Part shown: positions 7,508 to 15,516 of the stretch, piece by piece
Layout: every line of letters starts with the position of its first letter
Numbering within the stretch: the first letter of the stretch is position 1
Assembly: GCA_002454045.1 (NCBI GenBank)
Contig: DKID01000009.1
Coordinates: 1 to 19,072 of the forward strand
DNA from: Nitrospina sp. UBA6727
GTDB taxonomy: Bacteria > Nitrospinota > Nitrospinia > Nitrospinales > VA-1
Length of the DNA stretch: 19,072 bases
Reading direction: 5' to 3'
Made by a program: the position numbers and the translations under genes
Notes under the pieces: model-generated
The model's input: the letters and a program-made list of their open reading frames with translations, nothing else
Database searches by the model: none
What the model was told of the DNA's origin: nothing

Positions 7508-8750
7508 CACCAGCGCAAGCGTCGCGGGAAATGTTTTGGATGTAGAAAAAATCCGCGCCGATTTTCCCATCCTCTCCCAGTCGGTGCGGGGAAAACCTTT
7601 GGTCTATCTGGATAACGCCGCAACGACCCACAAGCCATCCGCGGTGATCGAACGAGTTCGTAATTTTGACGCGGAAGAATATGGCACCGTGCGGCGCGGC
7701 ACCTATAAGTTGAGCGAACGCGCCACGCAGTTATACGAAGAGGCGCGCCGCAACGTCGCCGATTTTGTCGGCGCGGAAAAGAGCGGGGAAATAGTTTTCA
7801 CCAGCGGAACCACGCAAGCCATCAATCTGGTCGCCCATAGTTTTGGCAAACGGTTCGTCAACGCCGGCGACGAAATTATCATTTCAAATATTGAACACCA
7901 CGCCAACACAGTTCCGTGGCAAGTGCTTTGTCAGGAACGCGGCGCTAATCTTAAAGTCATCCCCGTCAACGATGACGGCGAACTGATGATGGAAGAATAC
8001 GCAAAACTTCTTTCGTCCAAAACCCGCATGGTCGCCGTCAATCACGTTTCCAACGCGCTGGGGACAATCAATCCGGTGAAGAAAATTACCGAGCAAGCCC
8101 ACGCCGCGGGCGCGCGGGTGTTGATAGACGGAGCGCAAAGTGCGCCGCATATAAAATTGGATGTGCAAGATATTGGCTGCGACTTCTATACTTTTTCCGG
8201 TCACAAAATGTATGGCCCCAGCGGCATCGGCGGCGTCTACGGCAAACGCGAAGTGTGGGAGGAAATGCCGCCTTATGTAACCGGCGGGGATATGATCATG
8301 CAGGTGACGCTGGAAAAAACCACCTACGCCAAACCGCCAGCACGCTTTGAAGCGGGGACGCCGCCGATTACGCAGGTGATTGGTTTGAGCGCGGCCATCG
8401 ATTATCTGAACGAAATTGGTATGGAAAAAATTGCCGACTACGAAAACTCTCTGCTCGAATACGGCACCCGGTTATTTCAAGAAATCGACGAAGTACGAAT
8501 TATCGGCAACGCCCGCCGCAAGGCAAGCATCATTTCTTTTTTCAGCGACGCCGTGCATTCTCACGACATGGTCCACTTTCTGGACGAGGACGGAGTCGCC
8601 TGTCGCGGCGGGCATCATTGCGCGCAACCAACCATGATCCGCTATGGAGTGCCCGCCACAACTCGGGCGTCGATGGCTTTCTATAACAAACCAGAAGAGT
8701 TGGACGCGCTGGCGGAAAGCGTGAAGAAGTGCATCCGATTTTTTTCGTGA
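7500..8750 (+). CDS. sufS: cysteine desulfurase SufS
   Basis: A PLP-dependent group II cysteine desulfurase of 416 residues, which removes sulfur from cysteine as an enzyme-bound persulfide. The PLP Lys is K236 in FSGHKMYGP, the neighbouring His pair H133/H134 is in NIEHHANTVPW, and the catalytic Cys C374 lies in RGGHHCAQP, the short loop typical of SufS rather than IscS. The C-terminal RYGV and RASMAFYN motifs are present. The ATG overlaps the end of sufD by 8 bases. With SufU encoded directly downstream and no SufE in view, this is expected to be a SufS-SufU pair as in Bacillus. Confidence 0.97.
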   Translation: MPDTSASVAGNVLDVEKIRADFPILSQSVRGKPLVYLDNAATTHKPSAVIERVRNFDAEEYGTVRRGTYKLSERATQLYEEARRNVADFVGAEKSGEIVFTSGTTQAINLVAHSFGKRFVNAGDEIIISNIEHHANTVPWQVLCQERGANLKVIPVNDDGELMMEEYAKLLSSKTRMVAVNHVSNALGTINPVKKITEQAHAAGARVLIDGAQSAPHIKLDVQDIGCDFYTFSGHKMYGPSGIGGVYGKREVWEEMPPYVTGGDMIMQVTLEKTTYAKPPARFEAGTPPITQVIGLSAAIDYLNEIGMEKIADYENSLLEYGTRLFQEIDEVRIIGNARRKASIISFFSDAVHSHDMVHFLDEDGVACRGGHHCAQPTMIRYGVPATTRASMAFYNKPEELDALAESVKKCIRFFS

Positions 8751-8786
8751 TACAATTTCGACGTTGCCGCCGTTTTATAACGACCC

Positions 8787-9245
8787 ATGTCCTACGATAA
8801 AGAACTTTACCAGCAGGTCATCCTCGACCATAACCGGAAGCCACGAAACTTCCGCGCGATAGAAAACGCCAGTCACTCCTGCCACGGCGTCAACCCTCTT
8901 TGCGGCGACGACATCACCGTTTACTTGAACGTGAACGAAGACGGCGGGACGATTGATGAACTCAGTTTCCAAGGTTCCGGTTGCGCGATTTCAAAAGCCA
9001 GCACTTCCCTGATGACAACTTTTCTGAAGGGCCGGTCGGTGGAAGAAGCGCGGCGAATCAAAGAAGAATTTCACAAGATGATTCTCGGCAATTTGGATCC
9101 GGAGAAGGAAGAACATCATCTCGGCAAATTGGTTTTGTTCGCGGGAATCCGCGAATATCCGTCGCGCACAAAATGCGCCAGTTTGGCGTGGCACACGCTT
9201 GTCGGAGCGTTGGATAAAAAATTCGACGGCGTCAGCACCGAGTAA
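8787..9245 (+). CDS. sufU: SufU-type IscU-like sulfur acceptor
   Basis: A 152-residue IscU-fold protein. The conserved ligands are C39 in NPLCGDD, D41, C66 in GSGCAISKAS, and C130 in RTKCASLAW. The roughly 20-residue insertion before the last Cys (about 95-120) and the lack of an HscA-binding LPPVK motif mark the SufU subgroup rather than IscU. SufU accepts persulfide sulfur from SufS in a zinc-dependent exchange and passes it on to SufB. It is the last gene of the operon, 36 bases after sufS, with no obvious Shine-Dalgarno. Together with the first gene, the operon encodes both a complete SufU and a NifU-like protein with a decayed scaffold domain. Confidence 0.95.
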   Translation: MSYDKELYQQVILDHNRKPRNFRAIENASHSCHGVNPLCGDDITVYLNVNEDGGTIDELSFQGSGCAISKASTSLMTTFLKGRSVEEARRIKEEFHKMILGNLDPEKEEHHLGKLVLFAGIREYPSRTKCASLAWHTLVGALDKKFDGVSTE

Positions 9246-9306
9246 CGACGGCGCGACGGCGGCGGCAGTCACGGTGACGATGCCAACGACGACGCCGATG
9301 TAATTC
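9246..9306. repeat. GACGGC-rich convergent intergenic stretch
   Basis: The 61 bases between convergent sufU and the small membrane gene are made largely of ACGGCG, GACGGCGGCGG and ACGACGACG units and contain the near-palindrome GTCACGGTGAC. There is no hairpin with a T tract, so neither gene has a clear intrinsic terminator here. Similar sequence occurs at 2821-2856, 2905-2940 and 15380-15450. Confidence 0.4.
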
Positions 9307-9573
9307 TCAATCCAAGCCGATCATCTTCAGGAAGTCCGTTCGGGTGATAACCCAGTACGTGCCGGTGGCGAGAAACGCGATTGCGCCGAGGATGATCGCG
9401 CCTAATTTGATCATGCGTTTCGGGTCGTCTTCATAAAATTCTTTCAGGTCGCCAGCCATACTTTCCACGACCCCTTCACCGGCGGACTTGCGGAACGTCT
9501 TGTCGATGGCATCGCGACCGTAAATGATCCCGAGGATCACCGCGATAATCAGTATTTCAATAGCACCTATCAT
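9307..9573 (-). CDS. small two-helix membrane protein with TatA-like N-terminus
   Basis: An 88-residue protein. Residues 5-19 are a hydrophobic segment (EILIIAVILGIIYG) followed by a charged amphipathic stretch (about 20-55, with DLKEFYEDDPKR), then a second membrane segment (about 58-77). The start resembles TatA/TatB: a Glu at the head of the helix, LIIAVI, then an aromatic-Gly hinge (YG in place of FG) and an amphipathic helix. TatA proteins do not have a second membrane helix, so this is either a variant or convergence. It follows the TPR/FGE gene by 33 bases on the same strand and is probably the last gene of that operon. No Shine-Dalgarno is visible. The function is unknown. Confidence 0.7.
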   Translation of the reverse strand: MIGAIEILIIAVILGIIYGRDAIDKTFRKSAGEGVVESMAGDLKEFYEDDPKRMIKLGAIILGAIAFLATGTYWVITRTDFLKMIGLD

Positions 9574-9606
9574 GTCATCATGGTAAGGACGGCGGAATGT
9601 TTGGCG

Positions 9607-12177
9607 TTACCCTTTGTCGAGAGGCATCGCTCGGCTCGTCAACTTTTTCTCTCCCGAGTCGGGCACGATATTTTTTGCGCAACGAAATCCGTAGTCGTCC
9701 ATGCGACTGCTCGGGTTTCCGTTATTGCGGAACGTTGAGTAAATAAAACCTCGCATGTCTCGCCACGACCCGCCGCGGATAACTTTGTACTCGCCGCCGA
9801 TGGGTCCTTCGGGGTTTGCGTATTCTGATCGTTCATCATAATATTCACGGTCATACCAATCGCTCACCCATTCTTTAACATTGCCCGCCATATTATGTAG
9901 TCCATAAGGACTTCGTCCCGCCGCCAAAGCCTGCACCGGCACCATGACTTTGTGACTTTCTTCTTTGGTCCAAGTTTGGAAGTAGCGCGCCAAAGTATTC
10001 GACGGGGAAACGTTGCCCCAAGGATAAACTTGAGCGACGGTGCCGCGCGCGGCTTTTTCCCATTCGGCTTCCGTGGGCAGGCGTTTTTCTTTCCACTTAC
10101 AATACTCGGCGGCGCCGTTCCAACTGACATTGTTGACGGGATAGTTTTCGAGGCCGGGACGAGGGTGGAAGCGGCCGTCATAACGAAGTGTTCCGAACTT
10201 GTTAGCGAGGTAATATCCTTTTGCGTTTTCCATCGCGTTCAAAAACTCGGCGAACTTCCTGGCGGACACTTCGTATTTGTCAATCCAATAGGAGTCCAGA
10301 TAAACGCGGTGCGCGGGAGATTCATCCTCCAGCCTGTTGGAGCCCATCATGAAAAATCCAGAAGGGACGCGAGCCATGTCCGCGGGATTTTCTTTCGCGG
10401 CGGGGATTTCTTTCGCGGCGAAACTTTTTTTCACGGCGAAACTTTTGTTGTTTTCGAAAAATATTTCTTTCACTCTTCCGCCGCGCGGAATGAGTAGCCT
10501 TAAAAGATTTCTGGCTTCCGCGCTGAAGGTGCCGTTTTTTTCCATCCGCAGATAGGTTTGCAAACTGCTCCGCGACTTTTCGGGTTGGCGGGATTTAAAA
10601 TAAATCCATCCTTTGAAAAACTGCAAATCCGCGCGGCGGGAGGAATCGGCGGGAACTTCCTCGATATCCTTGATCATGCCTTCGGCAACTTGCGGCGGGT
10701 TGTCCGAAAAAACTTTTTCGTACCATTCCTTTGCGTGATCATATTGTTTTTGCAGGAGCGCATAAAACCCCAGGTTCATTTGCGCGAGAGATTTGAGTCG
10801 CCCCGCTTCTTTACTTTTCTTCATCCCGCGAAGCGTCCATACCGAAGCCATCGGCAAATCGTCAAGCCTGTAATACGTCCACCCAAGTTGGATGTAGTTG
10901 CGCAACTTTGTCTGATTTTGTTCTATGAGAAAACGATATTGCACGATGGCTTGATGAAAATTTTCCATTCGGTAATAGGCTTCCGCAAGTCCTTCGTGAA
11001 TTTCAGGATGTCCCGGAAATTGGGCTTGAGCATTTTCGAGCGTTTCAATAACCAATTTTTGTTGCTCCATCTTCCCGTAGGCCGAAACAATGTTGAGATG
11101 ATTTTGCAAGTTCATAGGTTGAATCTGGGCAAGAATCTTCAGGTGCAAGAGGGAGGAAAAGATGCGGTTATCCTGCAAATAAAGATTGGCCAGCATTTGA
11201 TGAGCCGGGAGGAAGCCGCGATCCATTTGAACGACTTGCAGGAACGCGTCGATCGCCTGACTTGATTGGCCCGACTCCTGCAAAACCAAGCCCAAGTTGA
11301 ACAGGGTGGAAATATTTCCGGGGTCGGCTTTTAATGCCAGGTTGTAATGTTTGATGGCTTCTTGAGGTTTCTTCAACTCCGAATAAATATTCGCCAGGTT
11401 GTTCTGCGCATCGATTGATTGCGGATTAATGGAAGTGGATAGCCTCAAGTAGAACACGGCCTTTTCCGGTTTCCGGTTCTGATAATAAACCATTCCGACA
11501 TTTGAAAAATAGGCGCCCAGAGTTTGCCGTGCATCCAGATTTTTCATGAAATAGGAGTTTTCATTTCCGCCGGAATTTTCCAACCGTTGCTGATAAAAAG
11601 TGTCGGGATAGAAAACTCCCCGCTCGGTAGTTTCGATATTGATCCTCACTCCTTCGCGCTCATACCGGACAAAAAAATGATTCGGAATCGCAACTCCATA
11701 TAGAGGAATCGCAAGTTTCTGAGCAACGATTAAATACAAGAGGGAAAGGTTCATGCAATAACCTTTGCGGGTGTTTAACAGACCGTGAAGAAAAAGTTCT
11801 TCGGGATTAATGGGAACTCCTCTTTCATCCACTTGGTCGGTGTAACCATAACCCTCTTCGTCATGAATTACAGCGCGCAGGACTCGGGTTATATCATCGG
11901 GATTTTTCATCCCTTTTATTTTTTGCTCGACCAAAAGAGTCAGCTTGCCTGCCTCTTTTTTCAACGGTGATAAATCCAGAGAAGGCTTCCAGTGCTTCGA
12001 AACCATCAGCAGAGTTTCCAGCAAGTCGGGCTGAGTGTCGCCGCCATTTTGAATTTCCAGCAACCGAGTTTCTATGTCCCTTCCAGACAGCAGGTCGCCA
12101 GAAGCGGTTGTTGGTTGCGAGGTGTAGGTGAGTAGAAAAAAAAGCGCGAGGATGTTCGTAAATCTTTTGGGTCGCAT
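9607..12177 (-). CDS. exported transglutaminase-like / TPR / FGE-fold fusion protein
   Basis: An 856-residue protein from the ATG at 12177; the ATG at 12216 adds 13 residues ahead of a clear signal peptide (MRPKR, then the hydrophobic 8-18, then TTASG). Residues 30-200 resemble the SirB1/transglutaminase-like fold, with C141 in RKGYCMNLS, H167 in PNHFFV and E182 as a possible third residue. Residues 220-545 are TPR repeats. Residues 577-600 are a hexapeptide-repeat linker. Residues 601-835 are a formylglycine-generating-enzyme (SUMF1) fold: MARVPSGFFMMGS, VSWNGAAEYCKW, RLPTEAEWEKAARG, GLHNMAGNVKEWVSDWY, RGGSW, GFRC. The active-site Cys pair expected after RGGSW is missing (RDMRGFIYSTFR), so it is probably not an oxidase. 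It lies 93 bases after the VWA gene. The predicted place of action is the periplasm, as a scaffold or processing factor. Confidence 0.85.
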   Translation of the reverse strand: MRPKRFTNILALFFLLTYTSQPTTASGDLLSGRDIETRLLEIQNGGDTQPDLLETLLMVSKHWKPSLDLSPLKKEAGKLTLLVEQKIKGMKNPDDITRVLRAVIHDEEGYGYTDQVDERGVPINPEELFLHGLLNTRKGYCMNLSLLYLIVAQKLAIPLYGVAIPNHFFVRYEREGVRINIETTERGVFYPDTFYQQRLENSGGNENSYFMKNLDARQTLGAYFSNVGMVYYQNRKPEKAVFYLRLSTSINPQSIDAQNNLANIYSELKKPQEAIKHYNLALKADPGNISTLFNLGLVLQESGQSSQAIDAFLQVVQMDRGFLPAHQMLANLYLQDNRIFSSLLHLKILAQIQPMNLQNHLNIVSAYGKMEQQKLVIETLENAQAQFPGHPEIHEGLAEAYYRMENFHQAIVQYRFLIEQNQTKLRNYIQLGWTYYRLDDLPMASVWTLRGMKKSKEAGRLKSLAQMNLGFYALLQKQYDHAKEWYEKVFSDNPPQVAEGMIKDIEEVPADSSRRADLQFFKGWIYFKSRQPEKSRSSLQTYLRMEKNGTFSAEARNLLRLLIPRGGRVKEIFFENNKSFAVKKSFAAKEIPAAKENPADMARVPSGFFMMGSNRLEDESPAHRVYLDSYWIDKYEVSARKFAEFLNAMENAKGYYLANKFGTLRYDGRFHPRPGLENYPVNNVSWNGAAEYCKWKEKRLPTEAEWEKAARGTVAQVYPWGNVSPSNTLARYFQTWTKEESHKVMVPVQALAAGRSPYGLHNMAGNVKEWVSDWYDREYYDERSEYANPEGPIGGEYKVIRGGSWRDMRGFIYSTFRNNGNPSSRMDDYGFRCAKNIVPDSGEKKLTSRAMPLDKG
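10389..10460 (-). repeat. 18-base tandem repeats encoding a hexapeptide linker
   Basis: Units of 18 bases begin at 10389, 10407, 10425 and 10443. The first three share a TTTCTTTCGCGGCG core; the fourth has diverged. Being six codons long, they keep frame and encode repeated Phe/Pro-Ala-x-Lys blocks (KSFAVK, KSFAAK, EIPAAK) joining the TPR region to the FGE-fold domain. Copy number could vary between strains without a frameshift. Confidence 0.75.
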
Positions 12178-12270
12178 AAAAACCAAAAGCCAGTAATCTG
12201 AAGGATTGCTGGTCATTATATCAGAAAGAAAATTTGGCGTGTTGAAGAAACGCAGCAGGAACGAGGCGGT

Positions 12271-14403
12271 CTATTCTTTTCTAACCATCCATCCTTCCGC
12301 AAGAAACATTCCCGCGACCATGAGAAAAAGGAAGGTGGCTAGAGGCACGCCGTCATCGGTTTGGGGCGTGGCTGTTGAGGAACGCGGCTCCTGAATTTCT
12401 ATTTTCATACCCGCAAGAAAACTTGCGATTTCTTTTTGGAATATCTTCCCCGGCTCTGACTCTTGAATGTCAACATTGACCGTGAAGGTTCCCGCTGATT
12501 CCGCTCCGTCAGGAATTTTTACCGGCGTCTTTTTTGCGGCTGAACTTGTTCCGACAGAAGGCGCAGAAAAAAGATGGTATGTCCCCGGTTGAAAAGTTTC
12601 GCTGAAGATTTCTTCTTCGTTTCCCAAAACGTATAAGGACCCATCCGGTGAGCGGATAATCCAATTGCTGTCTGGGCCTGATGCGCTCTGACGAAAAGGC
12701 TCTCCCACCAATAAATTCTGACGGGAAATATTATCAAGTCCCCTGGCGGAATATTGAGTCCACCGCTGAACCCACGGCAAAAAAGTTGGCTGGATCGAAA
12801 AATCATTCCAGTCTCTATCCAGCGAACTTAAAAATAGTACAACGATGCCCTTCCCTACATTCGATTCGACCACCGCGGGGTTTTGGTTTGAAAACCAAGT
12901 TCCCACTTTGAATTTTTTATCTTCCCTTGGTTGGATGGTGTACGTGGAATAAAAATTGATTTCCCGCATCTCATCAATTTCCTTATGAGAGAAAATCTTC
13001 ATCACCGGGTGTGCATTATTTTCTAATGATAGATGCAAAGACGGCTCCCCCTTCCTCACCTGATATTGGGAGTCCAGTTTCACGGGCAAAAGGTTTCCTA
13101 AACGTTCGTTGAAATATTTTGGGTTCACCTGATCCCCCATTCCAAACAACAAGGCGCCGCCATTGAGAACGAATTCTTCAAGTTCCAGTTCGTAGCCCGG
13201 GGCAAGTTCGCGTATGTTCGCCAAGATAACGACTGAAAAATCGGACAGGTTTCGCAACGGGAGTTCAGCAAGTGTGGAAATGGTCGGGTCGATATGCGAC
13301 AGCGATACCGAAAAAGGATTGAGCGCCCGCTCAAGATAAAAGGACTCGCTTTGATGCGAAATGGTTTTCGGGTCCCCATCCACCACCATGACCTTGAGGT
13401 TCTGGCTGGGATGAAAAGAAAAATGTCGGGAATTGTCTATCATTAGCGCGTCGTTCGAGACCTGCACTTTCCCCTTTAGAGGCTGGTTCTTTCTTAAAGG
13501 ATAAGAAAATTCGTGGGTAAGAGTTTGCCCAGGCGGAATGTCGAGGAACTCTTCCTTCACGATTTTTCCTTCGAGAAAAAGGGAGAGCGCTCTTCTACTT
13601 AAAACGTTGGAAAAATTTCTCACCTTTGCGTTGACCCTTAGCAAACGACTGCGGGTGAGAAACTCCTGCGACGCCTGAACGCTTTTGACCATCCCATCAT
13701 TGCCCTTAGACTGTAGGCGTGAAAAGTCCACCACCCTAATCGGATAGAACGGGAAGTGTGAAATTTCTGAAAACGCCTCTTCCCGCCAACCATTTTTGTC
13801 GAGGTCGGTAAGCAATAAAATTTTCTTTTTTTCTTGCCCCGCAGAATCAAGCAATTTGATGGACTGGCCAATGGCATCTCCGATACGGGTTGTGCGGAAG
13901 GAAACAGACTGCGCCTGCAGCATTTTTTCGAAAATAGTTTTGTCCGATGTCCAGTCCTGTTCAACGCGTGCTGGAGAAGATGCAAGGACGAGACTGTATT
14001 CGCTTTTTTCGGGGGCCTGCTTGATCTCTTCAAAAATAAATTCCAACGCGTGATCAAAAAGTGTTCTCTCATCGGCCTGCGCTTCCATGCTGTAGGAGTC
14101 GTCCAGAATAAATACGACGGCGGCGGGCGAAGATGAAAGAAATGCTTCCGATGACCTGAAGGAAAAAAAAGGGTCCGCCAGCGCAAGACTAAACAAAGCG
14201 ACGGCGAGACAACGGGCCAAAAGCAGCAACAACCTGTTGGGTCGCGGATTTCGGGCTGAGCGTTTTTGCGACTGCGCAAGCAGATAAACTGCTGAGAATC
14301 GGATACGCTTTTGTTTCCTCCGTATTAAAAAATGGATCAGGACGGGGGCGGAAATTCCGAGCAAGCCGTACAAAAACAGCGGCGAAAAAAAATTAAGGTT
14401 CAT
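12271..14403 (-). CDS. BatA-like VWA membrane protein
   Basis: A 710-residue protein. Residues 1-80 are the BatA N-terminal unit: a membrane helix (about 9-27), a basic IRRKQKRIRF loop, a conserved RNRLLLLLAR-type stretch and a second helix (about 58-77). A von Willebrand A domain follows, with the MIDAS DDSYS (D101, S103, S105), TTRIGDAI (171-178) and LLLTDLD (196-202), so metal binding looks intact. Further on, about 345-450 looks like a glutamine-amidotransferase-like fold (VMVVDGDP, VVILANI, FVLNGGALLFGMG). The protein ends with a single membrane helix and WMVRKE. Its ATG overlaps the TGA of the DUF58 gene by 4 bases, so the two are coupled. Proteins of this architecture usually sit beside MoxR, DUF58 and TPR genes. 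Confidence 0.88.
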   Translation of the reverse strand: MNLNFFSPLFLYGLLGISAPVLIHFLIRRKQKRIRFSAVYLLAQSQKRSARNPRPNRLLLLLARCLAVALFSLALADPFFSFRSSEAFLSSSPAAVVFILDDSYSMEAQADERTLFDHALEFIFEEIKQAPEKSEYSLVLASSPARVEQDWTSDKTIFEKMLQAQSVSFRTTRIGDAIGQSIKLLDSAGQEKKKILLLTDLDKNGWREEAFSEISHFPFYPIRVVDFSRLQSKGNDGMVKSVQASQEFLTRSRLLRVNAKVRNFSNVLSRRALSLFLEGKIVKEEFLDIPPGQTLTHEFSYPLRKNQPLKGKVQVSNDALMIDNSRHFSFHPSQNLKVMVVDGDPKTISHQSESFYLERALNPFSVSLSHIDPTISTLAELPLRNLSDFSVVILANIRELAPGYELELEEFVLNGGALLFGMGDQVNPKYFNERLGNLLPVKLDSQYQVRKGEPSLHLSLENNAHPVMKIFSHKEIDEMREINFYSTYTIQPREDKKFKVGTWFSNQNPAVVESNVGKGIVVLFLSSLDRDWNDFSIQPTFLPWVQRWTQYSARGLDNISRQNLLVGEPFRQSASGPDSNWIIRSPDGSLYVLGNEEEIFSETFQPGTYHLFSAPSVGTSSAAKKTPVKIPDGAESAGTFTVNVDIQESEPGKIFQKEIASFLAGMKIEIQEPRSSTATPQTDDGVPLATFLFLMVAGMFLAEGWMVRKE

Positions 14404-15353
14404 AGTTTGACGAGGCTTTTACGCTTGAGCAGATAGTAAATCAAGGCTTGCTCCATGGACTCGGAAGTGTCCAGAAAAACATAATCCACCCCCAGCCCAT
14501 TGCAATCTTGTTGGAATGAATTTATATGCTCCTGAACCATCTTCTGGTATTCCGCGTTGATATCTTTTGGGTCGAGTTCCATGGCGGGGTCATCTTCCAG
14601 CGACTCAAAAATTATATCCCCCTCAAAAGGCAGACGAATTTCGTCAGGGTGCAAAACGTGGAACAAGATAACCTCGAACCCTCTTGAGCAAAGGAGTTTT
14701 AAATTTTTCCGCAGGTTCTGGTTCTGGACGAAAAAATCGGAGACCAAGATGAACATACTCCTGCCGCGCAGTCTTCCCGCTAAGCCGCCAAGGACGTCAT
14801 CGATCCGCGTCGTTCCCTGCGGGGAAATGTTCGCCAAACTGTGCAGAATCTGCTGGTAATGGGAAGCTTTGGAACGCGGAGGAATATGCTCAACGACCTT
14901 GTCGTTAAACAGCGTCAACCCCACCGCGTCAAATTGTTTCAACAGTAAATAAGAAAGCGCGGCAACCAAAGTCCGAGCATACTCCATTTTGGGATGCTGC
15001 TCTTTTAGCGGGGACTGATATGCCATCGACCCGCTCGCGTCCAGTAAAATCGTGCATTTCAGGTTGGTCGATTGCTCAAATTGTTTGACATGATACTTGT
15101 CGGTTTTGCCCACCACCTTCCAATCGATATGGCGGATTTCATCACCCGGCGAATAATCTTTGTACTCCGCAAACTCCACCGATGCCCCTTTGTGGCGACT
15201 GCGGTGTTGCCCGGTCAGCAGTCCTTCCACCAAATTCATGGCGGTCATCTTTAAGGTGGAAATACGGGAAAGGATTTGGGTATCAAACTGCGGCGCAGAG
15301 GTTTTCATCGGCATGGTTGAAGGTTGAAGTTGGAAAGAACTATCGTCCCGCAT
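14400..15353 (-). CDS. DUF58 domain protein (VWA-like)
   Basis: A DUF58 protein of 317 residues from the outermost ATG. The family motif spans about 49-92: GQHRSRHKGASVEFAEYKDY, then SPGDEIRHIDWK and KTDKYHVKQFE. A VWA-like MIDAS DASGS (105-109) follows in CTILLDASGSM, with LVSDFF further on. ATGs at 15314 and 15308 are equally possible starts; none of the three has a good Shine-Dalgarno, and family members often begin near the Met at 15308. There is no membrane segment. DUF58 proteins normally work with a MoxR AAA+ ATPase; none is found upstream, where the next gene encodes a DUF2797 protein. The gene overlaps the BatA-like gene by 4 bases. Confidence 0.9.
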   Translation of the reverse strand: MRDDSSFQLQPSTMPMKTSAPQFDTQILSRISTLKMTAMNLVEGLLTGQHRSRHKGASVEFAEYKDYSPGDEIRHIDWKVVGKTDKYHVKQFEQSTNLKCTILLDASGSMAYQSPLKEQHPKMEYARTLVAALSYLLLKQFDAVGLTLFNDKVVEHIPPRSKASHYQQILHSLANISPQGTTRIDDVLGGLAGRLRGRSMFILVSDFFVQNQNLRKNLKLLCSRGFEVILFHVLHPDEIRLPFEGDIIFESLEDDPAMELDPKDINAEYQKMVQEHINSFQQDCNGLGVDYVFLDTSESMEQALIYYLLKRKSLVKL

Positions 15354-15440
15354 TGTCGCACAAAAATAATTCCCTTCCCCCCGCCGCCGCCGTCACCACC
15401 GTCATCTCGCCGTCGTCACCGTCACTGTCGTCGCCGTCAT

Positions 15441-15494
15441 CCCGCCGCGCCTTTTCTATCCGACCGCGGCGGGAAGGTTCGACCGTGGCGGGAA
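15441..15494. repeat. GC-rich hairpin plus 19-base-period direct repeat
   Basis: CCCGCCGCG (15441-15449) pairs perfectly with CGCGGCGGG (15465-15473) across a 15-base loop. CGACCGCGGCGGGAA (15461-15475) recurs with one change at 15480-15494. The stretch lies between the end of the DUF2797 gene and the DUF58 start, downstream of GCCGTCGTCACC-type sequence (15380-15440). No T run follows on the minus strand, so it is not a typical intrinsic terminator. Confidence 0.55.
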
Positions 15495-15516
15495 AGCCCA
15501 GGCTGTTTGCGCAACT

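Noticed and set aside
9607..10375. Active formylglycine-generating enzyme
   Set aside because: The expected active-site Cys pair after RGGSW is absent and no sulfatase gene is nearby, so only the fold is called.
10558..11265. 235-codon plus-strand frame opposite the TPR gene
   Set aside because: It is antisense to clear TPR repeats, with no start signal and no motif.
15380..15494. CRISPR-like array
   Set aside because: The units are short, uneven and low in complexity, without constant repeats, unique spacers or cas genes.
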